A stretch of DNA of 64,000 nucleotides from Lytechinus pictus (taxonomy: Eukaryota > Echinodermata > Echinoidea > Temnopleuroida > Toxopneustidae). The position numbers and the translations under genes are program-made. The stretch's first letter is position 1, and every line of letters starts with the position of its first letter. Below are positions 32,415 through 44,344 of the stretch, in pieces. The DNA is taken from assembly GCF_037042905.1 (NCBI RefSeq), contig NC_087253.1, positions 4,531,501 to 4,595,500 of the forward strand, written 5' to 3'. A model generated the notes under the pieces. It did not search any database, was not told the origin of the DNA, and worked only from the letters and a program-made list of their open reading frames with translations.

Positions 32415-32785
32415 CGATAATGCTACGAAATTGTTTGTATAATTACTCCTCTGTACACATTGTCCCACAGATAGAGAGAACAGGAAAGGGAAAAGGATGA
32501 AATATGATATCACTGTCTGAATATTATGTCAAAATATACCATACGATTACATAAAGGTTAAAATTTTGGCTTGTTAGCTCGCAGATTTTTATTATTTTTT
32601 TCATTCCATACGCCATTTCTAGTCCCCCCAAAATATTTGGTTCATGGTCTGTACAGCTAAAGGGGGGGGGGGGGGGAACCAAAACTATTATTCTCTCTTT
32701 TTAATTAAATCAGAATCCAGCTAAATTCGCTTGGAAAAGATATATTCGTGAACTATTTACCCCCAGGTGGAATTAACCATAAATT

Positions 32786-33020
32786 GCAAAAACTCTGGTG
32801 TTGATTTAACACCAGCCCGGAATCTATATATGTCAAAACCAGAGAAGTGTTAAACAACACCAGGTCTGTTTTGGTCGAACACCAGATATGTGTTTATACA
32901 ACACCAATTTGTATTAAAACAGCATCGGTTTCATTCAAAACTGGTGTTGTTTCAATACTTCTCTGGTGTGGACATAAAAAGATTCCGGGCTGGTGTTAAA
33001 TCAACACCGGTGTTTTTGAA
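32786..33020. mobile_element. Palindromic MITE (aacaccag type)
   Basis: The arms share 'ggtgttgatttaacaccagc' and 'ccggaatct'. The middle holds 'acaacacca' words in both orientations. It folds almost end to end. Confidence 0.7.
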
Positions 33021-33088
33021 GTGTTATACTCATGCAGGGATCTGATATATTACTGATTTAAATATTTGGAAAGAATTAAAGAGACGAT

Positions 33089-33854
33089 GGGTGCGTTTAT
33101 CCGCCACTTTTTTACCCTAGAATCATGATCTGAATCATGATTCAAATCATGATTCTGCAGAATCACGATTGAGTCGAAATTGAATATAATCATGATTAGA
33201 ATCACAAACATGAAACACGAAAAAAGGGGCGTTTGGAAAGACGTTTCTGCAGAATCACGTACGAAAATGTTCGAATAAACGATATCGTGATTACAATCAT
33301 GATTCTATGACGTCATTGTGTCGGGCTACTTTAGGTTTGACTCTTGCCAAGCTCAAGACGCACTATATGCTCAGTGCATTTATACATAATATGATATGCA
33401 TGCTTTCTGTGTTGGGCATCGCATCGTCCACTTCTTTTCATTTGTTTTGGTCATGTCTTCAACTTTAAGTGAACTAGTAAATGAACTAACTGAACAGACA
33501 ATGATATCAATTGTTGTTGAGTTAACAAGTGTCAATATGAAATTGGATCTACGCTAAAATTTACATCCGAACACAATTTTTGATAAACCGACAGGAAGAA
33601 TAATAAATAAATAAATAAAAAAATAGACTGAATTCGGAAGGTACAGGATTGATTTTTCGGGAGCCAAAACACGTGCGAAAAAAGTTGACCTAACTTCCTC
33701 TGTCAAACTGCGCCCTCTGATGCGCACTGGATCGGTCCGAATCCGAGGAAAAACAGCTTTAAATTAAGGTCGTCTGAACGCTGATTCTGTGGTATTGTGA
33801 TTCATGTTTGTGTTTTGAATCATGATTCTGGCTTGAGGTCGCATAAACGCAGCC
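33089..33854. mobile_element. Harbinger-like MITE, family H, copy 1
   Basis: The tips are 'gggtgcgtttatccg' and, inverted, 'ggctgcgtttatgcg', flanked by GAT on both sides. The arms contain repeated 'aatcatgatt' palindromes. A second copy with the same interior ('gaaacacgaaaaaaggggcg', 'tcgcatcgtccact') is at 48001-48806. Confidence 0.8.
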
Positions 33855-33968
33855 GATATGAACACAATCTTAAGGACTGCAATTATCTTATTATTTAGGT
33901 ATACCGGATTAATAATATGCGGGATGTTTCAGGACAATGCGAGTAAGAGGGAGGGAGGGAAAGAGAGG

Positions 33969-34035
33969 GAGAGAGAGAGAGAGAGAGAGACACACACACA
34001 CACACCCTCACATACATAGGGAGAGAGAGAGAGAT
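33969..34035. repeat. (AG)n(AC)n microsatellite
   Basis: An uninterrupted AG run changes into an AC run, then a second GA run. Confidence 0.9.
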
Positions 34036-34352
34036 AGAGAAAACGTTGTACGATTAGAAAATACAAATCCTTTTTGGGGCATACAAAGACGATGAACTTA
34101 TATGGAGAGCGGTTGTAATAACTATATTTGATATCATTTATACGTCAGCTTCGGGAACTCGTAACAACAAACGTATACGCCTAGATGGCGAAATTGATCG
34201 AGATAAAAGTGTTCATATTCAGCTGCCCCTAACAGAAATATAATAATTTGGCGCATGAAAAGATTTTCATCGTCTTGTTCGTCTTCAGAGCTTCCGTCAA
34301 CATGGTCAAGAAACATAAGATCTATATGCCTGCCAGCACATCTCTGAAAGTC

Positions 34353-34799
34353 CGTATAGGGCACACACGAGTAATCCGGACTCCCATTCACTCACGTGTT
34401 AAATCACAGCTCATCAAAATAAAATCCCTATAAAGATTTCGTTTTAATTCACTATATTAAACATTATGAACAATACAACAAAACTATGTACATATGGTAG
34501 TTAAGTTAAATGGCCTGAAACAAGACAAATCATAATACAGTCGAGAAAAACCGGAACTGCATAGCCAATAATCATAATTGAAATAAACTACGACAATACA
34601 GCCTACCGTATTCTTCAAAGGCCCAAATTATGAAAGAGTTTGAACGTAATTTTTTTTATCATTTATATTTTGATAGGTAAACGTTTGGTCCATTTTAATG
34701 AACTATTTTAATCAATATTGTCATGTGATTTTTTTTAACTTACGCCTATCCAGAATGCATTGTGCGCTGATGAAATAATCATTGTGTGCCCTATACGCG
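34353..34799. mobile_element. Possible short-TIR element
   Basis: 'cgtatagggcacaca' at 34353 and its exact inverse 'tgtgtgccctatacg' ending at 34799 stand 447 bp apart. The match stops at 15 bp and no target duplication is clear. Confidence 0.4.
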
Positions 34800-37357
34800 T
34801 CTTCCTACAGCCACCGAGGGAGGGCGCTATGATATTATGACCTCAGGGGGGTGAAACTCCGCTTCTGCATCCGGTTAGACATGGGGAAATTTTGGAAGGT
34901 CAAAAGTGCACGCTGCTCCCATTTTTCGCGTACAAGCCTATGGACACCACAACTTCATGGCACACCAGCGAAACGGAGGCGTGGTCATAATTGGCCTGCG
35001 CGCACAGCGTAAATATATGCAAATAAGTATATTGTTACTAATTAGCATAATGCGCGACGTGATTGATTATGAAATGAATTCATAGAGTTGCGTCTTAGGT
35101 AAATAATATTAATAAGGTAGATTATGTCATTCATTCCCCCGTTCACCCCCCGGTATTCAGTTGTTAATTCATCTTTCCTTGTTTACATATTTTCCTGTCG
35201 CGATTATTACTACATCAATTAATAAAATTATTTATTTGCTATAGCTATTTCCCTTGAAGAAATGTGGAAGCTTACAAGGAATTCATAAATAGGATTGAAC
35301 TTAGGGATCTGCTTGCTCGATCTATTCATGCAGTCATCACTGCATATTATTTTCATTACACATCATTAATAGCCATAATTATTTATAAGTTTGGGGGTTT
35401 TTTTAGGGGGGGTAAATACTTAAAATGATCAGAGAAATCTGAGCAAGAGAGCAAAGCAATTTAGAAGGCCATTTTGTCTTTATTTTGAAATTGAAATGAA
35501 CAATCTGGTGCAAATCTTATAAAGATTAAAAAAAAAAAAAAAATTCTGAGTTTGGGATGGGAGCAAAATTAAGACAGCCCAGTACCCCCCCCTCATGAAT
35601 TCACTCTCATCAAGGCTATCTTAAAAAGGTCACTTCCAAACAAGATGAAATTTTATTTGTATCTGCCCGCCCCAAAATCTATCCATCGATCCCACCCTCC
35701 CCCCTCTCTTCCACACACACACATACATGTACCACATAATCATGCGAGCAAACAATTATTCTCATATCATTTTTATCCCACTCTTAAATCAAAGTATCAA
35801 ACTCATTTATCTCTTTAGGAAGAATATCTAATTTGGCTGCACCTGATCTCAAAATGTCACAGTATGCCATATTTTTATGGGCTATCTTGCCATGCATGCA
35901 TGGTATTTTGATACTTTATGTTATACTCTTACCTGTTGTACTAGTATTATACCCATAGATACCTGACAAACAAAATCAATCAATCAGTAGCACCATCATA
36001 TTCCAGTCATATAGAAGTATTCTTCATTATCATCATTACCTACATCACAACACAGTTTGGTAGCAATAACATCATTATCACATATCTTTCACGCAATGTG
36101 AATAAATAAATCACGAATATCAAAATTAGAAAGTATATTTCAAATTAAAATATTTATTAAGGAATCAATTTCTGAATATGTGATCAAAATATTCCTATCC
36201 TCTTTTTCTCGCCAAAGCATCACATTACATCAGCAAAATGCATATAATGAATGCAACAGAAATTGCAAGGCTGTTACAAGGGAGGGGATGTAATTTTTTT
36301 GGTAAAATCTAGAGAAAACAAATTAAAGAAAATTACTTTCATAGGTATTGATAAGCCTTATTTAGTCAATATAAGGGGACATCAAGAATGTCATTAAAAA
36401 AATTAACGATATACCTCTCTCTCAAAGTCGGTTACTCAAATATCAAGTAATTTTTTTCAGCATTTGCTGACAAGAAATAGCATGCTAATCTAACCGAGGG
36501 CACTTCACAAAAAAGGGAGCACATTGCCACATTTCTCTAAAGAGTGCCTTCCCAAATCTGCACATTAGTAACAAAATTGCTTATTGTCTATTGTTGTGAA
36601 GTGCTGCTAGAGCTGTGTTCTATTTCCAACAATTTTTTTTTTAATTTGAAGAGCTAATTTAGTTCATAATACGGGACATGAACAATACAGTGCTACAACA
36701 AAAAGAGATTAAAAACGAACAAAACAGTGCAACTTTTCACTTCCCCCAAAAAATAAATTCAACAGCTTAATGTCCAGCACTACAGATCCTTGTTTCATAA
36801 ATTTGCCCCAATTGTAACTAGCAACTAGCATGGGAACCTCAATGTTGATCTGTTACTTTAATGTTTCCATGGTAATTACCAGAATGGCAAAGAGTTAGAG
36901 TAGTGGTTAGACTTAATGAAATGGGGTCCAGGAGTGAGAGTGATTTCTTAATCCTTTGTTCTGTCACCTTGTTTTTTTTTAGTATGCACATTTTCAATGA
37001 AAATCCATTATTTCTTATTGTCTTATGTATGTCTGTAGGCATGTACATAGCCCAGAACTCAGTAAAGACCCATTCTGAATTGATTATATTACCAGAATAC
37101 AACTTATCCCTTTCAAACTACTTATATCATTAACAGTTCTTTCACTACTACTACATGTAGATGATTAGAACATTAATAAAGGGTGGGTAGGTGTGCCCTT
37201 TGGGAAAATATTTCAATCTTGTGTGAAACCTATGGACCTAAATATCAATACTCCAAATTTTTTTCTACAGATGTGTAGTTCAAGCAACATTCAATATGTA
37301 TTGACATGTTTATTCAAATTCATTCAATTTTTAAAATGTGTAATTGTGATGAAGTAG
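34800..37357. other. No gene seen
   Basis: Mostly AT-rich single-copy-looking sequence, with poly-A at 35527 and a poly-C run at 35585. The region 34800-35010 is richer in GC ('gaaacggaggcgtggtcata') but has no frame I recognise. Part may be the 3' flank of the minus-strand gene ending at 37358. Confidence 0.45.
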
Positions 37358-38063
37358 CTACTTGTTATGAACTTGGCCTCCATATTTGTTCTTATAATCT
37401 GCCCTGGTGATACTCAAACTGCCTGCGGAACCTGCATGGTAAACACAAAAAAGAAAAGAACAAAATGAGCTGCTGATATAAATCATTCTTACTCATCTAG
37501 TTCAGTTTATTAAGAAGTTTTAAACTTTTAATTAGGCCCTAATCTTCCATGCAATATTGTTTAGATAATGCACATGTAGTAATCTATATAGCCAGATAAA
37601 AATCATAGATCACTATTTATAAAGCATTATTCATAGAACTTTTTTGATTAAGTGTGTAAACTCATTCAAATATATATCATAAAATTACTCTCAATATTTT
37701 GTCCTTTTTTATTTCTGTCTACAAAGTAACTGAGTTTTAAAGTAATATCACATATGACTCATGTAGATAAGATAAGAGACATGGACAATAAGTATGCATT
37801 GATGAGAATGGAAATACTGGTGAATCTGAATCCAAATAAATATTAACTCACTACGGAGCTTTACTATATGGGATAACATGATTCAGAAAAAGTTGCTATA
37901 GCCCTCCCCCCCCCAAATAAAAAAGAAATAGGAGGCCTTTTTTTAACGAAAACAAGCATACCTTACAAGTTTTCAGTTCAAATATCCTGTTCCTCATCAG
38001 ATTGTAACTCTTGGTGATGTGTAAATGGTAGTTGACTTTGCACTTCTGACTGGGCTGGGACTG
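37358..38063 (-). CDS. Unknown gene, last two exons (tentative)
   Basis: On the minus strand, exon 38063-37967 follows acceptor 'agttcttAG' and reads 'KCKVNYHLHITKSYNLMRNR' to a donor AACTT|GTAAGG in phase 1. Exon 37431-37358 follows acceptor 'tttaccatgcAG', completes a Cys codon and reads 'SAGSLSITRADYKNKYGG', then QVHNK and a stop. The matched phases and strong sites in otherwise poor sequence support a real gene. I do not recognise the protein. A longer frame at 38516-38115 ('KAGLVYKIDKRPRYSRPR', 'LIDNEDGQWKQLEP') with a donor CCAG|GTAGGC may be an earlier exon, but its phase does not match the next acceptor I chose. Confidence 0.4.
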
Positions 38064-38114
38064 CTAAGAACTTGATCCCATTGGATCTGCAATTCAAAAT
38101 ACACACAATACAGT

Positions 38115-38516
38115 TTAGAATTTTAGAGGTGATAAACAAAATCCCTCTTTTAAAACAATATTTTCAAAATTGCCAGCTATATATAGTCCTATCCTAAGCC
38201 TATGAATATTCCCAACTAGAAAAAAGCTGGTCTTGATCGAAAACTTCCTTCTCTCTGTATTATGTTCCACTGACGAAATAGGCATAGGCCTACCTGGCTC
38301 TAGCTGTTTCCACTGACCATCTTCATTGTCAATAAGAGTCAGTAAATGGTTCAAGCATATACGTGGCCTACTATAGCGAGGCCTTTTGTCAATCTTATAC
38401 ACCAAGCCAGCTTTGACAGATGTAGGATAATTATTATTTGTGTGATAATTTGGCTCTCGCTCATTCACCAGTGCAAGACAATTTTTTTTTTTTAAATCGT
38501 CTAGATCTATAAACAT
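38115..38516 (-). CDS. Possible upstream exon of the unknown gene
   Basis: An open frame of 133 codons on the minus strand. The first part ('YHTNNNYPTSVKAGLVY', 'RICLNHLLTLIDNEDGQW') looks protein-like; after the candidate donor near 38293 the frame looks like intron. It starts after a poly-A run rather than a good start context. Function unknown. Confidence 0.3.
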   Translation of the reverse strand: MFIDLDDLKKKNCLALVNEREPNYHTNNNYPTSVKAGLVYKIDKRPRYSRPRICLNHLLTLIDNEDGQWKQLEPGRPMPISSVEHNTERRKFSIKTSFFLVGNIHRLRIGLYIAGNFENIVLKEGFCLSPLKF

Positions 38517-39611
38517 GTGAATCTCTACATCTAAGTGAGTTCCTCTTCAAGTTTAAATGACCCTTTGCCTTTCACCATAAATATGGTCAAGTGAGGAGGA
38601 AAATAAAGATAAATCAATTGGATCAGCCCTATCTCTACTTATACTTATAAAATTTAGAATGGGGCACTTTAAATTTTGTCACCCCTTCCCATAAAAAAAT
38701 TGCACTCATGGTATACGATAACTGAGCAGTTTGAAACCTGACAAAGAAATGTTGTCCCCAAAAAATAAGAATCATTTAACTCCGTTATATAATTTTAGTC
38801 CAACTAGGGACTAGAATAAAGTTAATTTAAATCTTCGTAGAAAAAGTCGAACCAGACAGATCTAGAGTTTCATTTTTAGAAATCAAGATCTAAGTTAGAT
38901 CTATCCTAGGGCCTTACTTTTTAGTAAAAAAAGACTAATGTTAAAATCTGTCTTAAACCATTCCACCAGTGGGCAGTGGCAAATCTACCGATAATAATAC
39001 CAATATCATTCCAAATAGATTTAGTTCATTTAAATAATTGATTTAAAATTAATTTCTTTTTAAATGCAGAGAATTATATTGATTCATATAAAGATGGAAT
39101 AGCGGTGTCAAAAAATCAGTAGGCTCAGGCCCAACTTTAAACTTCAACTCAAGCTTGTCAGTGACATTAATTCCCAACACCTAATGACCTAGCCTACATC
39201 GCCATCGGCAATTTCGCAGCCGGCTGGCACCGGCAGTATCAATGCCCATTCCCCGCTCTGACTATATTACTAGTATTTGGCTTAGATTTAATGCAGCTTT
39301 GCCGTTACTGAACAAGTCCACATCTACCCCTGATATATGACAATGTACTGAAATACAGATTTAATAAGGACGGACATGAAGCATTCTAATTAACCAACTT
39401 AGTTCTACGAAAAACTATTATTTTCTGAGAAAAAATGTCAGTCAGATCCGGAGTCAGATCTCAGTAATGGAAATATGGAAATTGTGGTTTCCGTAGTAAA
39501 CTACACAAAGTACATAAGGCCCTGCTGCGACGCCGAACCCCAGCAGCAAACACATTACAATTACAACCGAGATCAAAGCACGAAATTGAACTTAACTTAC
39601 TTTTATTTGTA

Positions 39612-39900
39612 TGGAATGCCATTACTTTGATGTAGATGTTCCCTCATAATTTTCTGCTCAACTGAATTTCACTCAGAAATCAGGATTCCGGATACTAATT
39701 CTATAAACAGATAATTAGTCTTGCTATTGTATTTCAAATGTTGAATTTCGCAGAGTAAAAAAGAACGACACTTCGCACAGATATCGTAGGGAATTGTGGG
39801 AAGGAAAAAAATGTTTAATGCATGAGGACATGAATAAACATTAGCGTTTTATCCAATCATACAAGTGCATTATGCGTATTTTGACGTCATTACTCATGAA
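39612..39900 (-). promoter_or_regulatory. Possible promoter and first exon of a minus-strand gene
   Basis: 'tgacgtca' (a CRE palindrome) lies at about 39880. Reading the minus strand, a short ATG-containing stretch runs to a consensus donor AAAA|GTAAGT at 39612. It lies upstream, on the same strand, of the tentative gene at 37358-38516, so it may be its 5' end. No TATA box is evident. Confidence 0.3.
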
Positions 39901-40551
39901 TTAAACATTGACCTTCCAAAATCAAGCTTCAAATTGGCCAAATGGCAGCCATGTTTGTTATGTACAAAACCTATGGAAAATCAAAAACGCGCGAAAAGAG
40001 TTCCCTCTCTAGCTCCCTTCGGGAGCTTACGTATACGTAAGATCGTATCTCTGTGTATGACCTCGCATGGGCTCACAGGCCTAATTCATTTCCCATAGAC
40101 TCGTGTGTTAAAGTGGCACTTAAAAAGAATTCATAAAAAATAAGGAGGAAATTCGAGGGTTGAATGTTTACTACAAGTGGATAGGATAAATGTCTGACAT
40201 TCCATATCTGACCAGAAAAGGGTACCTCGACCGGCTCATTTTAAAAATAAATCAGCATTTATGAAGACTACACCTGATGGGATTAAATTCATCACTGGAG
40301 AGAGTAAAATGACCCTAATTCTTTCGCCAGTAAAAATATAGTTCCATAGTGGTGATATATCTTTCCAATTTGGAAAAAAGTAAGTTCAGTAGGTACCCTC
40401 CCTAGGATCAGTGTTAGATTGTCAGTCATATTCATTCATTTTTGTCAATCAGCAATATCAAATTTAAAAATTGAGCAATGGGTTGGGTCGAATGAATATC
40501 TTTTGCCTGCCAGTTGTGATTAGGTCCGTGCAACCGCATGCATGGCTTATT

Positions 40552-40883
40552 TCCAATTCGTTCGTCAGTTCGTCTACTCACCACATGGTCTGCTTTCATT
40601 TAGTCTAATAACTAGCTGGTTCAATAGCCATTTATTCCATATAACATTTGGTCTAATTGGACTAAGTGTAAATGAATGAAAATGAAATGGATATTAGACT
40701 AACTGGTTATGAGACGAAATGGTCAACGACGAAATGGTGACTAGACGAAGTGATGATTGGACCAAATGATTAATGGACCAAATGGTTGTTAGACGAAATG
40801 TTGATGGACGGAATGGCATTAGACTAAAAGAAAGTAGACCATGTGGTGAGTGGACGAGTTGGCAGTAGACGAATTGGCAATTT
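40552..40883. mobile_element. Palindromic element built of TAGACNAAATGGT-like words
   Basis: The arms share 'ccaattcgt', 'gtctactcaccacatggtct' (with 'gtccactcaccacatggtct' on the other side) and 'ttagtctaat'. The inside is a series of roughly 18-bp variants, such as 'tagacgaaatggt' and 'ggaccaaatgattaa'. A diverged relative is at 48955-49145. Confidence 0.6.
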
Positions 40884-40889
40884 ACCGCA

Positions 40890-42160
40890 TGCATTAGGCA
40901 GTTAGGTGTATTGTTTTTTTATATTCTAATTTATTAACGTTACTGCTACTCGTAGCACACAACTTCCTAGTGGTTTTCATGTCATATTTTGTTAATGATT
41001 TCCTTTTTTATTCATGGTATTCTGATAATGATGAAGTATGAAAACTATGGCACAAAACAAGTGACAACGACAAAGTTATTTTTGCTTCGGAATTTAATAT
41101 CATGTTGAAACCTCGAACAAGTGTAATATAGCATCATACATGCTTCAAGTCCTTCGAAACAATAAACACAACTACTTACATGAAGGTCTACAAGAAAAAT
41201 GCACCCTTAACCAATATTTACAAATGCTCACTTGTTTTTTATAATGAAACACCGATTAAGTCGGTGGGGGGGGGGGGGAATCAGAAGTATTGCATACAGA
41301 TAAACGAACAAACTAACATGACAAAATAGTGATTTGTACTATACTGTATGTTACCTTTGCCATGTCAGCGCGGGAGGTTCATACATTCAAGAAAATTATA
41401 AGAATTAAAATATCTTGAAGATGGATCCATTCTATTTCACTGAGACCTTTTTTAAAACATGTTTATGATTTAATGTTCCTCTAAAATTCAAACGTTAAGA
41501 ACATGTACTTATAAATGTAAAACAGGTACCATATCCTTGTCATACTTAAAATCTGGTTACAAGTTGACTTTACATGAAAGAGAAAATGTAGAAAACAAAA
41601 TTGTAGTTCACATATTGTAGTGTCTGGGTAGTCTGGAGGTATTGTATTATGTGTACTGTATATATTTATATGTCCACAGGCGTATCCCGCCACAAGCATT
41701 TGCTTCTAGGGACCTACGCCTTCCTCTGTACACAAAAAGTTGTATATATTTATATTCTTTATGGAAATTGATTTCATATGAATTCTTGTTGACAAAAATG
41801 AAGAAATTTTGTAAAATGGAGGAAAATAAATGTTTATTTGAAATGAAATGAAAAAAAGGAAGAGACCTTTGTTTTCCGCAATTCGCATAGTACACAATAC
41901 AGAGTCTGAAGTAGGGAGACTACATTCACTGTGTACTGTGGCTGGCTCTATTTGACACAGACAGAATCTGTAGATTCTAGTCTCTACTCTAGACCTGTTA
42001 TTGGTTGAAGTTTTAAATATGAATCTGTGCTTGCTGACTATGGAGGAGGCCTACATCCCCACTTCGTTGCAGATTTGAGACCAAAATCGAAATAAAGGGT
42101 AAGCACGGATTAAAACATTGTTGATAATACCTGGATGAATACTTCTATTGTAAATGAGTG
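40890..42160. other. No gene seen; possible LINE 3' end
   Basis: AT-rich. 41680-41850 ('gggacctacgccttcctctg', ending 'aataaatgtttatttgaaa') resembles the 3' end of a LINE or a host transcript, but no coding frame adjoins it. Confidence 0.35.
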
Positions 42161-42164
42161 CGGG

Positions 42165-42262
42165 AATGACTGACCGGGGTAATAATATATTTTTAAAGCG
42201 CTTGGACACGTCGTTCCGATGTATTAAGCGCTATATAAAAGCGGATTATTATTATTATTAAC
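42165..42262 (+). mobile_element. SINE 3' tail
   Basis: 'gaccggggtaataat', 'aaagcgcttggacacgtcg', 'ttccgatgtattaagcgcta' and (ATT)n match the tail of the complete SINE at 23614-23969, here on the plus strand and 5' truncated. Confidence 0.75.
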
Positions 42263-42752
42263 TAACTTGCAGTAATGTATTCTTAATTCTATGGTCATCT
42301 ATTAAGTAACAAAACACCATAAGAAAATGTTGTACAATTCAATATCAGTACATAACAACAGCAGTTCTACTTTCTATGACAAAATGCAAAATGAATGGCA
42401 CATATTTTGCGAGATAACAGACATTAGAAACCAATTATTACAGTGTCATTGCTTTGCACATATACTAACTATAATGCAGATATAACGATTAAAAGTAACA
42501 TGTACCTTTTAGAAATATATTCTTAGACATACTAAACAACAGCAAATTGCAATATTATACATTTCTAGCAACATATTAACAAGAATGTAATATCAAACCA
42601 ATCTCAAAAACTGAATTGCAATTCCGTGCTTACAAAATAGACATATGAAGTAATATCGGTACATCTTCTTACATGTGTACTCTGAAATATCTGTATTTTT
42701 GAACACGTAGTGAATAACAGAAGTTCGTAAAGTACAATAACAGTAAACATGG

Positions 42753-42992
42753 CCACAGCAAAAATTGTGGTGTTAAGCAGTTCACATAGAGGAGCACACC
42801 AGTTATTTTACACCGGTGTTAAATTGGTGGTGTTAGTTTTACACCTATAGGTGTTATTACAACACATATGGTTGTTACATTTACACTCTTTGGTGTTATG
42901 TTCAATCTCTAGGGTGTTATTTTAACACCTCAGGGTGTGGTCCTCTATTAACACCAATTGGTGTCAGTTTTAACACCACAGTTTTTACAGTG
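42753..42992. mobile_element. Palindromic MITE, family M, copy 1
   Basis: It starts 'acagcaaaaattgtggtgtt' and ends 'aacaccacagtttttacagt', nearly inverse. Inside are repeated 'ggtgtta' and 'taacacc'. It is closely matched by 58941-59179. Confidence 0.8.
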
Positions 42993-42999
42993 CAGATAC

Positions 43000-44344
43000 A
43001 TCATAGTAGAGTACTCAAAACAATAACACAAAACATTATATACAAGAAAGTGTACGTTTCCTTATAATGCATTTTTAGTTCTCTTGTGACGTAAATTTAA
43101 GTAAAAAAAAACCAAAATTGATTTTTTTTCCGGAACCTATAACTTACATAGTTACATACATCCACTATTGTCTGCCTTATGTTCTATCAATCCATGAGTT
43201 GCAGTATCGTGCACCATACGGAATACGTGGCGAATATCATGCAAGTGTGTAATGCCGAAACCCTCCTTAAACCTATTGTTCCAGTAACAATACTTATAGC
43301 AAACGTCATTTTGGATCTAAATGAAGATAACATATGATAAGTATATGGTTTGAAAGTCAGATGGAGTATATTTCATATATTCAATATTTGAACCTACTTT
43401 GTAAAAAAATACACGTTAAAGTGTTTACAACAAGATCGAGATAACCATCTTCTGTTACTAATATCTGGTATGACAGACGCATACATACTGTAGCTTCGAA
43501 CTATAATCACGATTTATCCCACTTCTAAGAAGGCTAGTGATAGCCGATGTTTCGGTTAAGGCACTGTAAAGTTAACCACAGGGGTGACAAAATATACCTT
43601 TGTCTATCTTTTACTTATTTAACCTTTTTGTGTGTATTTACTATAAGCAGTTTTTAAGTGAAACAATGTACAAGCATTTGTAATTCAGCCTTTGGTTGCA
43701 AGAAATGGTTTTTAGTATGAATAAAGACCATTATTATTAGTATTACATTTAGTACTATAATTATTATTATTACCATCATCCAATTAGGATATATCTTGTA
43801 CACTCAGCATGCTCAGCTCTGGGTCGGAATAACCTGCCATGGGAAAGCCTAGATCCATTCGTTCATTCCGTATCGTTTAAAGTTGAGGTCTTCTCTTATA
43901 CGTAACTATTTTCAATAAGAAAAAGGTCTCTTTCTTTGTTTTTGTTTCTTTTACTGTATTAAATTATTTTGATTATGTTTACTACTTTTCTAAAGGTTTT
44001 CTTGTGAATAGGTTATCTCCGAAGTTCACCCGGTTTTCATCTAATCCCTTTATTGTCAACTAAGACGATTGCTTTTTCTTCTTCTTGGATTTCAGGATAA
44101 GTGTAACTGTTAGTTCTATTTTAAGTTAAATCCCATCCCTCATATTCTAAAAATGTGGAGGAAAGCCATTAATGCATTATTAAATTTTCGCAATACCGTT
44201 CTACCTGAAATTAATTTGATGTAAAAGAGAACGAAGAGGAAATATATTATTTCCTACAAATACTTGTGTAACATATTTAAAATGTTTTGTATTACCAATA
44301 TACTCTTAGAAATGTGTATCCTATATCTACATGTTTGGGGTCTT
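43000..44344. other. 3' flank of the SNTX-like/GTPase gene
   Basis: No further exon seen. On the minus strand, AATAAA occurs at 44054-44049, about 290 bp past the stop, and is a candidate polyadenylation signal. Confidence 0.4.

Noticed and set aside
34134..34391. 85-codon minus-strand frame with an acidic stretch (SSEDEQDDENLF)
   Set aside because: It starts from GTG, has no splice borders I trust and no domain I recognise. The acidic part recalls some transposase N-termini, but that is too weak to call.
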